64,000 nt of DNA. Origin: CAZGIF01 sp964526045. Lineage in GTDB: Bacteria > Patescibacteriota > Gracilibacteria > Absconditabacterales > Absconditicoccaceae. Location of the stretch: contig CAZGIF010000001.1 in the NCBI GenBank assembly GCA_964526045.1, positions 377,041-441,040 on the forward strand, written 5' to 3'. A program made the translations under genes and the position numbers. Every line of letters begins with the position of its first letter. The stretch's first letter is position 1. The notes under the pieces were generated by a model. That model did no database searches, had not been told where the DNA came from, and worked only from the letters and a program-made list of their open reading frames with translations. Positions 10,547-22,838 of the stretch are shown here, piece by piece.

Positions 10547-13069
10547 TTACTCACATCATACTTGTTTCATTGAGCTACGTTTTCCAGCAGAATTGTAATA
10601 TACAGTATATTCTACAGTCTTTTTATAATTTTTGATAAGAGTATACAAATGTTCCAAAATATCTTCTTTAAATTTATTTTCACGTTTTATTTGTGGATCT
10701 GAGTTTGCAAGAATAGTTGTACGTACTTTGAATAAGTTCCTTCAAATAACAGTTTCTATACTTTTTGAAACACTACACATATTGTAATCTTGTGCTTCAT
10801 ATTTTCATAGAAGAGTCATGAATTGTTTTCGAACAAGTTGCTTATGTTTTTCGGTGAAAACAATATTTTCTATTACATCTCGTTGTTTGGTATAGTTTTG
10901 TTTTGTTTTGATAGAGAAAATCGTATCCATATCTCATGCGTGGATCGTTGCATATACAGACTGACCAAATCACTCATGAGCCACAAGTTGCACTTGAATA
11001 ACATCACCATTTACAATAAAAGCAGAGTCTCATTCTTCAACACCATTGACAAACAAAATTCAACCACTTATGTTAATTGTTCAAGTATATCATACACTCA
11101 GTCAGGATATCTCTTTTTGGGTGGACATATATGTATCACCTGGTTCTGCTCATGCAATTTGCTCAAAAATAAGATAATCGGGTGTCAAGTCTAGAGCGGA
11201 AACTTGACAATCAGGGTACAAGAAAGAGCCACTCAAAATACTGTCCATACATGTTCTTATTTCTGATGTACATACAGACAATGTATCTACAGCCGTAGAA
11301 CGTTTGTATGCCACGACAGATCCAGAATGTAAGAGAGATCATCCTCGCGGAAGTCCGCATGCTTGTGGTTCCAAAACATCACATGTATCGTATTTATATT
11401 GTCATGGTTGTGTGTATGCTGTTACAGTACAACTATCATACAAACAAAGATTTTGTCTACAGTCTAACTTTGTACACTGGACTGCATAACGAAATGTATT
11501 ATCATGTACTTCATATGCTACACGGTATCATGTTGTTGCAATTCATCCTGATGATAAACGAACGACATTTCCTGACAAAAAACATCAAGTAGATGTACAG
11601 CTTTGTATACCAAACCCACTTAATATTCATCAAGTAACAACAGATCAAGAAATATTATTTCATGGTCATTGGACAAAACACGACTTTTGTGTACACCCTG
11701 CAACAGTAAACCCAGACAAGGTTGCGGTAGACAAATATGTTCAGGTTTTGATAGCATGTCATGTCAAAGATCACTCTGAAAACTTACAACCTATCATTGT
11801 ATAATCATATATACCTTGTCATTGTATTGTACAGTTCTTGATAGATCCTGAAAGATTTGGGACTGAGAGCGATCATGTTATGTACGCAAAATTTCCATTG
11901 TCACAATAATACCCAATACTATTGTTTGGACAGTAATTTGGTTTGTCAAATTCGACAGTCAAATACTGAAATAAGTTTCACGTTGTTGCATGAGGTATAA
12001 CAGTTGCCGTTTCTTCTATCACACAACTTTTGGGAGGAAGTTTTGTATACGATCCATATTTATAACTTGCATCTCCATGTAAATACCCATCTCGACAATA
12101 TCTATATCTTCACTGTAATGTGACGTTATATCATGTCGCTAGATATTGATATCATGTCGTACCTTGTCAATGTATGACGACTGTAGCATCTCAAGGTAGT
12201 GTACAATTGAGAGGTTTGCTTCGATTATATCAGGTTCATCACAAAAACTTCCCATTGTAACAAGTTTTTTGACTACTGTCTAAAACTGGCGATACAAGAG
12301 GGTTTGCATTATGAAAAAATGCTGACACAGTTTGTCCATGAGGGACATACACATTCTCGTATGGAAATTTACATGAAAGTAAGTCTCATACAGATGCAAT
12401 TCCTCAATATGAGTCAAAAATGATTCATTCAACAGCTTTTGGTGCAAACATATAATTTTGTCATTTTTGAGGATTATATTGCAATGTTTTTTCATAATAA
12501 CTTGTATTAGCAACCAATGAATTAGTCAATACATCAAAACGTAGTCATGCATACAAGTGGTATGTCTCTCATGCCCACGTATGACGTATATACCCATAAA
12601 TAGATTGCGATTCTATATCACTTTTGGAACTATAACAATCAGTATAAAATCATCCAAAATGTGTCATACCAGCATAGTCTGCTCATCATGCTGTATAACT
12701 TGTTGCATCCAAAGGTCGTATTCTCTCTCACCTCGCTGGATTATAGTAAAATCATTCAATCTGTTTTGCACATGTCAACGTCTCACATGTACCGACATTT
12801 GTACAATCGAGCGTAAATGTTTCTGGGGTTGTTAATTGTCTTGCTCATTTCCAAAAAAGCAATCACCCAAAATCATTTCCTCATGCATTAAAATGAGTTT
12901 CATAATATTGTGTTGCTGCTTGAGGAAAAACCGATAAAAGAAAAGTATCTACTATAGGAATATCTAATGCATTTGTTTGCATCAAAGGAAATACTGACAC
13001 TATTGAAAGAATAGAGAGACTAATGCAAGTACGTGTAAACTTTGAAAGATTGGTATTGATGGAAATCAT
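10547..13069 (-). CDS. Large exported Cys-rich surface protein (840 aa)
   Basis: The N-terminus has basic residues, then a hydrophobic core near residues 15-36 ending in a plausible signal-peptidase site, so it is probably exported. The mature part is long, rich in Tyr, Gly, Thr, Ser and Cys, and looks all-beta. Many cysteines recur in short motifs (CTNVGTCETLTC, CTQKSC, CTKLDC), suggesting disulphide bonds outside the cell. The last ~170 residues turn basic and helical, with no obvious second membrane anchor. Dozens of glycines are TGA. It starts 23 bp after the adhesin-like gene, so they form an operon. No enzymatic domain was recognised. A role in host or prey contact is inference. Confidence 0.88.
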
Positions 13070-13092
13070 ATACAATACTGGTGTATAAAACT

Positions 13093-14550
13093 TTAGTGTA
13101 AATCTACTCGTGTTGGTGTTCATGCAATTTCTCTACACCCTCTAAATCATCAATTTGTTCAATCCGAAACATATACAATTGATCATGGCTGACATAAAAT
13201 TGGATCTGTCGGTACAGCGAGCAATTGCATTCATAGATCTGCATCAATACGAACCGCATTTGTTCCTGCATCAAAACGTATTCATCACCTAGCACGCATT
13301 GATAGTTGATTTGATTGTGAAGAAGTAAGTGGAGCTCATCATGCACTATCACTTCGAACGAAACTTCAGGTATGTACTGCTTGTGTTTGATATCCTCAAG
13401 CAAAAGCATTTGGTGCAGTTACTATATTTTGTTCTCATCCTACAATGACACTATTTGCCAATGTTCATGAAATAATATTACTTTGTCATCAAATAATCAC
13501 ACTGTTGGTTGCTGTACGTATTGCATTATTAAGACTTCCAGCAATCATTGTTCATACATGATGAAAGTCAGCTTGCATATTTGTTGTATTATATCATAGT
13601 TTTCCTCACTGTTCAAATAATTTACTATTTGTGAGTGTATTTTGAGCTGTCGAGACAGGAATATAGCCTGACGCAATTGATCATGTAATATTGTTTTGTA
13701 AGAATCAATCAATAGTTGTACGATCGTAATAGTTTCACGTCAAAAATGACATTACACTTGAAAACCCATTCATAATCTGTCCAGATGTGAGGTAGTTACC
13801 TTGTATGTGGGTTTGTGTATATGTATTTGCATCAATATACCCACGAGTGTAATAATTTGTTGTCAAAAATCAGCTTGTAACTAAGTTTCAATCAATATAT
13901 GTCCTTGGATAAAACGTACCATCAATATATGTTCTTGTATGATAGTTATTTAGCAATGTTCAGGTTTGTACTAAGTTTGCATCAATATAATTTTTACTAT
14001 ATGTGTTTCAGGTAGAATAATAACTGAATGCCAAAAGATTGTCTATTTGTGCTTTGGTATACAAATCATTTCCTGATCGACAATTTGTTTCTGTTGCATC
14101 ACAATATGACAATGCAGATACTTTTCCGTTTTTCACTTCAAGATTTCATACGGTACTCAATGTTCAATCAACAATAACTTTTGGTCCAACTTGGCGAAGT
14201 AAACTATTTGCAAGAGAGGTTGTATTTGTTGCCATTGGTATAGTTCCGTTAGTCATATTACCAGTCACCAATGAGCTTATACTTTTACATCAATTTCCTG
14301 TACTATCACATACAAGAGGAGTCCATGCAGCAGTTTGCATATAAATAACTCACCCTGCAGCTCAAGTATTTACAGCCACTTGCGTTGTTCATTGCTGACC
14401 TCAAGAAGTAGTGTATATAGTTTGTTTCATATACTGTATTGCGTTTTGTATATTTGTTGTAACCACAAATGCATGAGAATATGATTGGAGACACAGTGCT
14501 CATATTGCGACACATGTAAGCATCTTTTTATAGGAAAATAATTTGGACAT
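13093..14550 (-). CDS. Exported fibre/adhesin-like protein with repeat stalk and YadA-like head
   Basis: 485 residues with a signal peptide (about residues 1-28). Residues about 150-260 carry irregular repeats built on Y-I-D (for example NYIDAN, RTYIDG, RGYIDA), like stalk repeats of tail fibres. Near residues 330-390 comes a run of hexad-like units (NSVIIGGQSNI, NSVIVGGEQNI, NAFAGGYQ) typical of left-handed beta-roll heads in trimeric autotransporter adhesins. The C-terminus ends in a compact domain (GTNAVRIDADLGMQL, then CRE). There is no beta-barrel anchor, as expected for a cell without a standard outer membrane. It is the first gene of an operon with the Cys-rich protein. Confidence 0.87.
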
Positions 14551-14631
14551 ATCGTAATTTAGTACGAATAAAACAAAATCTTATGGTAAGTATATTGTTA
14601 CTATTCGAATCTGTCAAATTTTAGATAACAA

Positions 14632-14686
14632 AAAAAACCTACTGACCACTTTCTCGTTTTAAAAGAAATGATCAAGTAAGGTTTTT
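14632..14686 (-). terminator. Terminator of the pilin gene
   Basis: The arms AAAACCT(ACT) and AGT(a)AGGTTTT can pair around a ~30-nt loop, with a run of T on the minus strand. It sits just below the pilin stop and is close to symmetrical. Confidence 0.5.
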
Positions 14687-14720
14687 TATATGTTTTATTA
14701 TTTATATGTAAATAAGCAGA

Positions 14721-15317
14721 TTAACTATCTAAATAAAGATGTCTAAAGACATCAGCATTTGATACTGCAGTACATGTTCATACTCCTCCTGAACCCAGTG
14801 CAGTAGACCCAGCCTCATCAATTTTTTTACAAAACCTAAGACTGAGGTCATTGATATCACTTGAATTAATTATATTTTCTGCAGATACTCGGTTTGAGAC
14901 TCACCCTTGTCATTCTGTACCTGCCATCAAAGCAAATCCTCCATTATTGATTCCTCATTTTCTAAGTCTTGTATATCAGTATTCTCAGTTGGTAATAAGA
15001 TTCTCAGTGATTCAAGAAAATGATCTTGCTCATTGAGGATCAGTTGGAACAGTTCCTTTGACATATGATTGAAGATCTCAAGAGATATTAATCAATCACC
15101 CACTTCAGGCTGGATATTCACCATTATCCATATAATACATACTAAGAGCAGTTGCAACATTTTTGATGTCTCACTGTCTAGCAGTATCTCTCGCTTTTGC
15201 TTGAAATCATATGATTTTTGGAATCAAAGATGCAGCCAAAAGTCAAATAATAACAATAACTATTAGCATTTCTACCAATGTAAAACCAGATTTTTTTTGA
15301 GTAAATAGACGAAACAT
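14721..15317 (-). CDS. Type IV pilin-like protein
   Basis: 198 residues with a classic class III signal: KKSGFTLVEMLIVIVIIGLLA near the N-terminus, cleavage after the Gly of SGFTLVE, and Glu at mature position 5. The hydrophobic N-terminal helix is followed by AKARDTARQGDIKNV and a globular domain with GEYPAGSGG, as in GspG/PilA-type pilins. It should be processed by prepilin peptidase and assembled by the type IV pilus machinery; a PilT gene lies at 43.0 kb. Only two cysteines are visible, both near the C-terminus. The gene stands alone between a terminator and tRNA-Lys. Confidence 0.93.
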
Positions 15318-15469
15318 GTATGTTCAAACAAAAATGTAAAAATTGCTAAGGCAATACACATATTATATATGCATTTTTTATTTTGTCAAATATTGTGACT
15401 TTTTTTATTAAACCTTATTTAACAAATAAGACATTTTAATTAACAAGACATTAATAGAGGCTTTAGATT

Positions 15470-15542
15470 TGGGTCAGGTGGGGTTTGAACCCACGGCCAA
15501 TCGCTTAAGAGGCGAGTGCTCTACCGACTGAGCTACTGACCC
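15470..15542 (-). tRNA. tRNA-Lys (CTT)
   Basis: The cloverleaf is complete, with acceptor GGGTCAG/CTGACCC. The anticodon loop CTCTTAA gives anticodon CTT, and the T-arm contains GGTTCAAACCC. CCA is not encoded. Confidence 0.93.
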
Positions 15543-15636
15543 AGCATATCTGTACATTCCTTTTGTACCAGTTGATTATACCCAAAAAGCCATTCAATGC
15601 AAACTTTTTTATATACTCTTTGTTGACAATAGTGCG

Positions 15637-16563
15637 TTACTTTGAGAATACTTGTGACTTTCCATCGTAGTCTACAAAAGACAAGTAAGATGCACTCAAT
15701 TGTAAGTCAGTCTTCTTTTTTTTATATTTTTCTAAACCATACAAATAGTCTCACTGTATTGGCAATCCTTCACTTGCTAAATGGAACCTGATTTGATGTG
15801 TTCTTCACGTTAATATTTCTATAGTACAATGTGCGTGTGTTCAGTGCTGTTGTGCAGCTATGATCTTTGATATTCCAAGCTTTGGAATACTATGTGGAAC
15901 AAGAGGAACAACGGTTTTTATTATGTAATATGGTATTTTATCTACAATATCGTGCAAAAAAGTATGTCACTTTTTGGTAACATCAACAATAGCTGTATAT
16001 CTTTTGACAAGAGGAACTTGTTCTTTGAGCTCGATAGTATCCGCTAATGATTTTTGTTGAAAAAGTCATTTAAAATACGCAAGTGCCTTTTCAGTTTTGG
16101 CAATAATCATAAATCAATCTGTTCATTTATCTAATCTATGCACTAATCATGCTCTAATAAAGTGAGAGACCGTTGGAAGTGTTTTTTTGAAATGATGATA
16201 TAAAAAAGCAACAACAGATGGTGTTGTTGTGTCTCGTATACTACTTGGATGGGAAACAACTCACTTTGGCTTATCTATTATACAATAATCTGTGGTTTCA
16301 TACACAATAGAAAGTGGAATGTATGCACACTCTTCCAAAAGTCATGGTCATGTATGTCTACGGAGATCTTCAATATATACAATATCTCACCTCTGGAGCA
16401 TGTAAGACTTTTTAACAACGGTATTATTACAAAATATAGCTCACCTTCTTATTAGATGATGAAAAAAATTTCTACTCTGTCCAAATGTTTGGCGTAACCA
16501 GGTATCAATTCTTATGGGATCTCACTGAAATACTTCAGAATGTGTTGTCATTATTTCTTGCAT
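15637..16563 (-). CDS. RluA-family 23S rRNA/tRNA pseudouridine synthase
   Basis: 308 residues. An N-terminal S4-like RNA-binding segment (RIDTWLRQTFGQSRNFFHHL, residues about 18-60) is followed by the catalytic domain with the RluA signature GLVHRLDKGTDG, whose Asp is the catalytic nucleophile. Downstream are the conserved GRTHQIRFHLA and the SEGLPIQGD motif. TGA encodes glycines in these motifs. It isomerises uridines in structured RNA; which of RluC/RluD it matches is not decidable by eye. It is divergent from the TMEM43-like gene, with 44 bp between start codons. Confidence 0.92.
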
Positions 16564-16607
16564 AGTATGTATAAAAAAATATATTATACAACATATATTT
16601 TATTTTT

Positions 16608-17771
16608 ATGAATATGATGGGGTCGACGTTTACAAAAGTATGAAGTTCATTACTAGGATGAATAAAAAACATATTTTTTTGAATTATACTTTTTTTTGGT
16701 GCAATTATCTTATTGTTTTGGAACGAATGAAAACAAGATGTTTCTATGATAGCACAACAAGCACTACCATTGCAGATTAGTGAAATAGACTCACAACATC
16801 AAGGTCAGTTTGTAGCAGCTCGTGGTATTTTACAAACTAGTGATATGCTGACTGATAATTTATACCTTCATCCATGAAAATATCTCATAATACAAAGAAC
16901 TGTCGAAACATTTGCTCGAAAAGAAACAGCAAAATCATCAACAGCAAGTTGAACACAACAAGCAACTACAACATACGAATATACTAAGGATCGAACATCT
17001 TCACCCATGAATAGTACAGAATTTTTCCAAGCATCAGGACACACAAATCCAGAACTGTACATAACATCAGAGAAATTCTTAGCATCCGATACACGTATTT
17101 GAAACTATGCACTCAATCTCAACATATTAGATATTCCAGCTCTAGAAAATCTTGCACTATCAACATGAAATACAGAATTAACAAAAAATATGTCCTGACA
17201 AGCAGCACGTTTTTATCAATGATCATATATTTATTTATGATCTGGTAGTTTTGAGAATCCATTAGTGTGAGATATTCGTATCTCATATAAAGTATTACCA
17301 GCAGAAAAAGCAATTACAGTCTTTGGAACTATTGATGGAAGTATGATTGCTCCATATATATACAACAAAGATAGTTCATTGTATCGTGCTTTTTTTACAA
17401 ATCCAGAATGAGCGATAGCCATTATGAGCAAAGAACACACGACAAGCTTGTGGATGTTTAGAATATGAGGTTGTATTTTGTTGCGAATATGACTGCAACT
17501 TATGATATCACTATTACATACTATTGTTTCTTTTATACCATTTGCATCCAAATTTACAAAAAGTTTAACATTTGTTATCACATGAATTCTTGCTTTGAGT
17601 ATTTGACTTATAACTATACTTATAGCAAAAGTTATACATAGTCGATTAGCACTTGGTATAATTATTCTCATTACTTGATGCTATTTTGCACGAGCATGGT
17701 ATACAAACACATCATTACCATGGGGACGTACATTAAAGCAAACACAACCGACACCTCCGTCAGCTTCTTAA
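16608..17771 (+). CDS. TMEM43-family membrane protein
   Basis: 387 residues. One TM helix near residues 20-38 ends in the conserved WNEG, followed by a long extracytoplasmic domain with the family pattern VGDIRISYKVLP and the later TVFGTIDG. About four TM helices lie near residues 280-370. This order matches TMEM43 (DUF1625) proteins, known from eukaryotes and scattered bacteria; the bacterial function is unknown. A Pro/Thr/Ser tail closes it. Downstream tmk starts 18 bp after the stop, suggesting an operon. Confidence 0.85.
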
Positions 17772-17789
17772 TCTTTTTTTTGTGGAATT

Positions 17790-18431
17790 ATGTACAAATA
17801 TATAGTAATTGAATGAATCCATTGAGCTGGTAAAAGTACGATAGCACAAGCTCTTGCCTCTCACCTAGATACGATAGGGTTGGATGCAAAGTACTATCAT
17901 TTTCCTGAAGAAAAAGAGTTATTCTGACAGCTCATCAGGTCTATTGTTGCAGAAAAAGAAGTGTATGCTCATCGAGAAGTGACTGGACTCTTGTATGCGG
18001 CTTTTGCTAATAGATTTCATCTTATCCACAAAGATACAGAAACAACATTTGTCACTGATAGACATTCTGTCACAACAGGACTTATTTTCCAAAGAGACAT
18101 GCCAATGACCATCAGACAAGAAATTTATAAATTTGGTATTGAAGCATTGCAACAATCATGAGTTATGATATATCTTGATATCGATACAGAAACTGCTCGT
18201 CAAAGAAAACAAGAAAGAGACAAGCTACTTGCCAACAAATGAGAAGTTCGAAAAAACAAAAGTAACGACAAATTTACCTTAGACGAATTTGATACACTTT
18301 CTGCATTATACAAAGAACATCTTGTTCCAACAGTGAAATCTATGTGAATACCTACACATATTGTTACAAATACTGGTTCAGTAGAACAAACTGTACAAAG
18401 TATTTTGCAAATAATAACACCTAATTTGTAG
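17790..18431 (+). CDS. tmk: Thymidylate kinase
   Basis: 213 residues. The P-loop GIHGAGKST (residues 9-17) has two glycines encoded by TGA. The LID and DR-type motif TDRHSVTTG replaces the usual DRY, and YLDIDTETARQRK matches the late conserved region. It phosphorylates dTMP to dTDP, which is essential for DNA synthesis. A GGA lies 6 nt upstream of the ATG. Its 3' end overlaps the convergent murE by 11 bp. Confidence 0.92.
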
Positions 18432-19788
18432 AGTATTGTTTAATAACATCAATATCAGATCGAGCTATTTCTTTGGTTCCATCGTTTCTGCTTTCTAAAT
18501 CTCCCATTCACGTAACAAGAACAACATCTCAAGACGTCGCTTGTTCTAACGCATACCAAATTGCATCTTTTCTTTTTGGTTCAAAATATATGTTTTGCAT
18601 AGACTCAGCAGGTATGTCACGAACGATATCTTGATAGATATCATTGATTGATTCACCATAACTCTCATCTTCTGTAATAACGACATGGTCTGCTCATTGA
18701 ACAGCAACAGTTCACATGAGTGGTCTTTTGATATGATCATGCTGTCATCATGTACATCAAAACACAAGCCAAACCTTGTTTTTTGTCACTGTACGCGCAA
18801 ACAATAACACACTAGAAAGAGCTCATGGCGTCACAGCAAAATCAACAAACACATTGATATCTTTTGCAATAGCAACATGTTGCATTCTTCAAGCTACAGG
18901 TGCAACTTTGGTAATATATCAAGCCAAAGAACTTCGAGAAATAGAACACGAATGACATATAATTCAAGCAATAATCATATTTGAAACATTGTAAGATCAT
19001 GGCAGAGGAATATTCCACGTATATGATTCTTTTTTTGAAACAAAAAATTCTATCTGACTGCTGGATTGGTCTTGAGACAAGATATGTGCATGGTAGCGTG
19101 TGTGAGTTTGAAGAGAGTGGTTTGAAGGTTGTTTCTGAATATCTATCGTTTTATCTTTTCAAAGATCAAAGTTTATAATTGTATCTGGAGAATTTTTTGT
19201 AAAAATATCTTGATATGGAATACCCGAAGGTATTATAGCAACTGGCTTTGAGGGTTTGTGTATACATAGTTTTTGTCAGAACCATGCCGATGTGTGTTGA
19301 AGCTTTTTGAAAAGTTGTGCCTTAGCTTGAGCATATTCTTTCATGGTAGGATGGTAATCACCATGTTCTTGGGTCAAATTTGTAATTGCACATATATCAT
19401 AGAATACACCAAATACTCTTCGTTGTATCAAAGCATGAGACGATGTTTCCAATACTACATGCGTACATCACGCACGATAACAGCGTCACAAAAAATTCCA
19501 AACAAAAAATGGGGAAGGTGTCGTTCTCTTGGTCAGATTTTTTTCTTTTTTGTCTCAGATTCGATATTCTTGACCACATGCAAGTCACACTGTGTATCAT
19601 GATTTTTGCAATAGTTGTGCAGTAAAATAACTTGTAGACGTTTTACCATCTGTTCATGTTATACCAATAATAACCATTTTTTTTGATCGGTTAGGAGAAA
19701 ACGCTCGTGCTACAAGTCCTTTTGCACGAGAATACAAAACTCTCAAAAAGCTATTATGACGCATTATCTGCCTTAGTTGTTCTATCAT
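18421..19788 (-). CDS. murE: MurE-type Mur ligase
   Basis: 455 residues. The Mur ligase ATP-binding motif GITGTDGKTST (residues about 39-49), the ETSSHAL motif and the HGDYHPTMKEYAQAKAQLF region are all characteristic of MurE, which adds the third amino acid to UDP-MurNAc-L-Ala-D-Glu. The C-terminal domain shows FVDFAVTPGAL and VFGCTGGQHDHIKRP. The DNPR motif that marks meso-diaminopimelate ligases is not evident (TEDESYGES stands there), so the added amino acid may differ. It converges on tmk. Confidence 0.88.
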
Positions 19789-19844
19789 ACAAATAAATCT
19801 AGTATTTTACTTGCTTTTTGCAAGGACATAAACATGATAGTTGT

Positions 19845-22019
19845 ATGCGTTATTGTAGTATTGATTTTGAAACAACTTGATTAGACCTATACAAAGATGA
19901 ACCAATTCAAGTTGGTATTGTCTTATTTGATGAACATTTCGAACATGTTCGTACGTTTTGCTCGTTTATAAAAATCAATCAAGACATTCATGATCTCAAA
20001 GATGTTGTACAACTCTTAACAGGAATCACAAAACAAGATATTGTGAACGCTCCAAGTTTACAAAACGTTGCCACAGAAATTGCCGACTTTTTTGGAGAAG
20101 ATGTACTATTGATAGGACATAATATATGATTTGACGAAGCGTTTTTGAAAAAGTTATGATCATTTCCCTATCAAAATAGTATAGACACACAACTATTTGC
20201 ACAATGTTTTATGCATTATGCACCAAGTTATGCATTAGAAACACTCATTCAACAAAAAATGAGCGATACAGCTTTTGTCGCACTATATGATAAAATCATG
20301 TCTCACATCTATGACTCGGAGACAAATTCAACACCTCAAAAAACACATGATGCCTTATACGACGCAACTTTAGCAATGATTCTATTTGCTTGGTGTCGTA
20401 CACAACAACTTTCTTTGCACCAAAAGTATACCTCGTATATAGACCCACTCGTACAATCATGTCACGATGAACACGTATTACTACCACAAAATACGGCAAA
20501 CAACACAACCACACAAGATAGCATCAAAAAACGCATTTTTCCTTTGATGCAAAAACCCCTCAGTTCTGAACAAAAAGTAACACATCGCCCAACTCCTGAC
20601 CAAACAAATGAAAATGAAACACTTCATACTATTTTGGAGACTATTTTGGCACCAAGTATATGACAACCAACAAAAAAAGATATCTGACACGTGTCACATC
20701 GTTCATTGTTACAGGAATTGATTCTTGATTCGTGATCGTACATTTTGGCATTTTCACATCCATCAAAACTTAGTATTTTCAAAAACACACTCGCTGAATT
20801 GGGGTATAATGATGTTGGATTTCTCAAGGAAGAACAAACAATCGACGAACAAAAATTAGGTATTTTTTGTCAAAAATATTCTCATTCATTTGAGGAAATT
20901 TTGTTTACATATCAATACTTTTCTCAGCTTGAACAAGGATATAGCGTATTAGCAACTCCAAACAAACATAGCAGTCAGATAGTTTCTTTTTTGACAACAG
21001 ATCGCCAAATACAACCAAAGCGTTTGATTTTAGCGAGTCATAGTTGATTGTACGCTATGTGTGAAGATGATCAAAAACGTGAAACATTTGCCTCTCATCA
21101 TATACTTTTTTTGGATACGGAACGATGGTATATTAGTTGTAACAAATATTTACACTTTGTTTTCGATCCATATTATTTGCTTGATACGCTAGAAAGTGTA
21201 CTCTATACATACAACACAATGGCAACAACTGCAAGTTCATATGCAATACAGGCTGTGAATGTACAAGCATTTTATAATCAATTTCAAATCTTTGTTGGGG
21301 TTTTTTGTCTTGAGGCGATGGCATATGCTCGTATTCTCAAAAAAAGTACGTACGATATTGCAGATTTGAACAACCATAGTGCTTTTTATAAAACTCAGAA
21401 GAGTCGAGATCATTTGAGACATCTCTTTAAGCCTCTTTCAAAAGAACCACATCTTGCATTCTTGTTACAAAAGCTACAAAAAACATCTGCACTTATGGAC
21501 CAAAATATAACAATAGACACAAAATTATTACATCATACACATATTTCATTTACACTCTCTCATCAAACAAAATTTACTGATTGGAGTGAATTTCTATGAT
21601 TTTTTGAAAAGAATACCGTAACGTTTCTTTCTACAAATGGAGCGAACAAATCAACACACAATCAAGATACACAAAACATCTATATGGGAGATCCTAGAAA
21701 ACATACACATTCACATACGTTACTTTCTTCTCACAAAAATATTTTTGTTTTGAGTGCGAATAAATCATTATCACATAGCATCGTCAAAACACTCCATACA
21801 TCATATCCTACCCACGAATGCATGGGGGAAAACATAACATGATGAGTCAGAAAACTCGTTGCCAAATCTCGTACTTCAAACAAAAAAATATACGTAGGGG
21901 GGTATCATTTTTTGATGGCACTACTTGCTGCTGATTGGAAATATGATATATGTTTTGTTGCATATATTTCATGACCACTAGAAAAAACTATTATTAATGA
22001 TATTGCATGGTATTGATAA
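19845..22019 (+). CDS. DnaQ-like DEDDh exonuclease with long helicase-like C-terminal region
   Basis: 724 residues. Residues 1-185 form a DEDDh exonuclease: SIDFETTG (D8, E10), IGHNIGFD (Asp near 98) and THDALYDAT (His/Asp near 168-173). The remaining ~540 residues show no intact Walker A but keep patches reminiscent of DinG/XPD-type helicases: KRLILASHSGLYAM, HHILFLDTERW in the motif II position, and a C-terminal IYVGGYHFLMALLAAD stretch. My reading is a DinG-like exonuclease-helicase whose ATPase has decayed or diverged. A DNA repair or nuclease role is likely. It ends at TAA after a TGA-coded Gly and converges on the lipoprotein gene. Confidence 0.85.
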
Positions 22020-22022
22020 ATA

Positions 22023-22601
22023 TTAGTATCTTACAGACATATTTGCGACTTGTCATGTTGTAACATCCACATCTTCAAATCAATCAAAATTCCTTGCATT
22101 AAAAGAATAAGAAAAGTTTCACGATCATGAGTTTCATTCTGGTAGTTTAAATGCATATGCACTCGCACACTGCTGTATTACATGTGATCAACGTATTTGA
22201 AGTGTAGAGGGACTAACATAAAAATCATCAACTCTGTTTCATTCTATTGTTATTTTTTCTCAATCAGTAGCTGTAGTAAAAAAGACTGGAGACTTTCTCG
22301 TCTCAATGGTTCACTTTCTAAAATTTAGAATTTTAGAATTACAATCGACACATTCATTTTTTTCTTTTCAAGGAACTAGTAAATATAGTGTATTAGTACT
22401 TTTATCAATATACACGTTATTTTCTGCTCTTATTTTTCATTCAAGACAAGATTCAAGAGCAGTTCTTGTATTTTCTATTGCACCATCTTTACATGATTGC
22501 AACAAAAGTGCTCAAATAATCACTGAATAAGACAAAATGGAATTAGTTGAGAAACTATGTTCTTGCATTTTATTTTTTACGTATTGTACTATACTGTTCA
22601 T
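22023..22601 (-). CDS. Small putative lipoprotein
   Basis: 192 residues, readable only with TGA as Gly. A hydrophobic N-terminal segment (SVIIGALLLQSC, ending near residue 37) closes on a lipobox-like LLQSC, so it is probably lipid-anchored. The rest is a small extracytoplasmic domain with pairs of cysteines (ESCLEG, CVDC, IQQCAS) and a Gly/Asn-rich end. No family was recognised. The first ATG is at 22601; a later Met (KMQEHSF) is possible. It is divergent from the HEVGH gene and its stop is 3 bp from the convergent exonuclease stop. Confidence 0.82.
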
Positions 22602-22838
22602 TATTTCTGTTTTATTATAAAAAAAAAACCGCTTGCTGACAATATTCCAATAGTCGGAAAATATATACGTAAGCAAATCAGTATGTATTATATAATAATT
22701 TATACATCAAATGTCAATAGATATTAATATAATATATTTTATTATGTTGGGTGGTAATAATAATATATAAGTTCACTTTTTTGACAAAAGTTATTGTCGT
22801 TACTATAATAATAGCATATTTTATTATATTGAGTCGAT

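Noticed and set aside
15411..15432. CTTATTT/AAATAAG inverted repeat as a terminator of tRNA-Lys
   Set aside because: A run of A, not T, follows on the minus strand.
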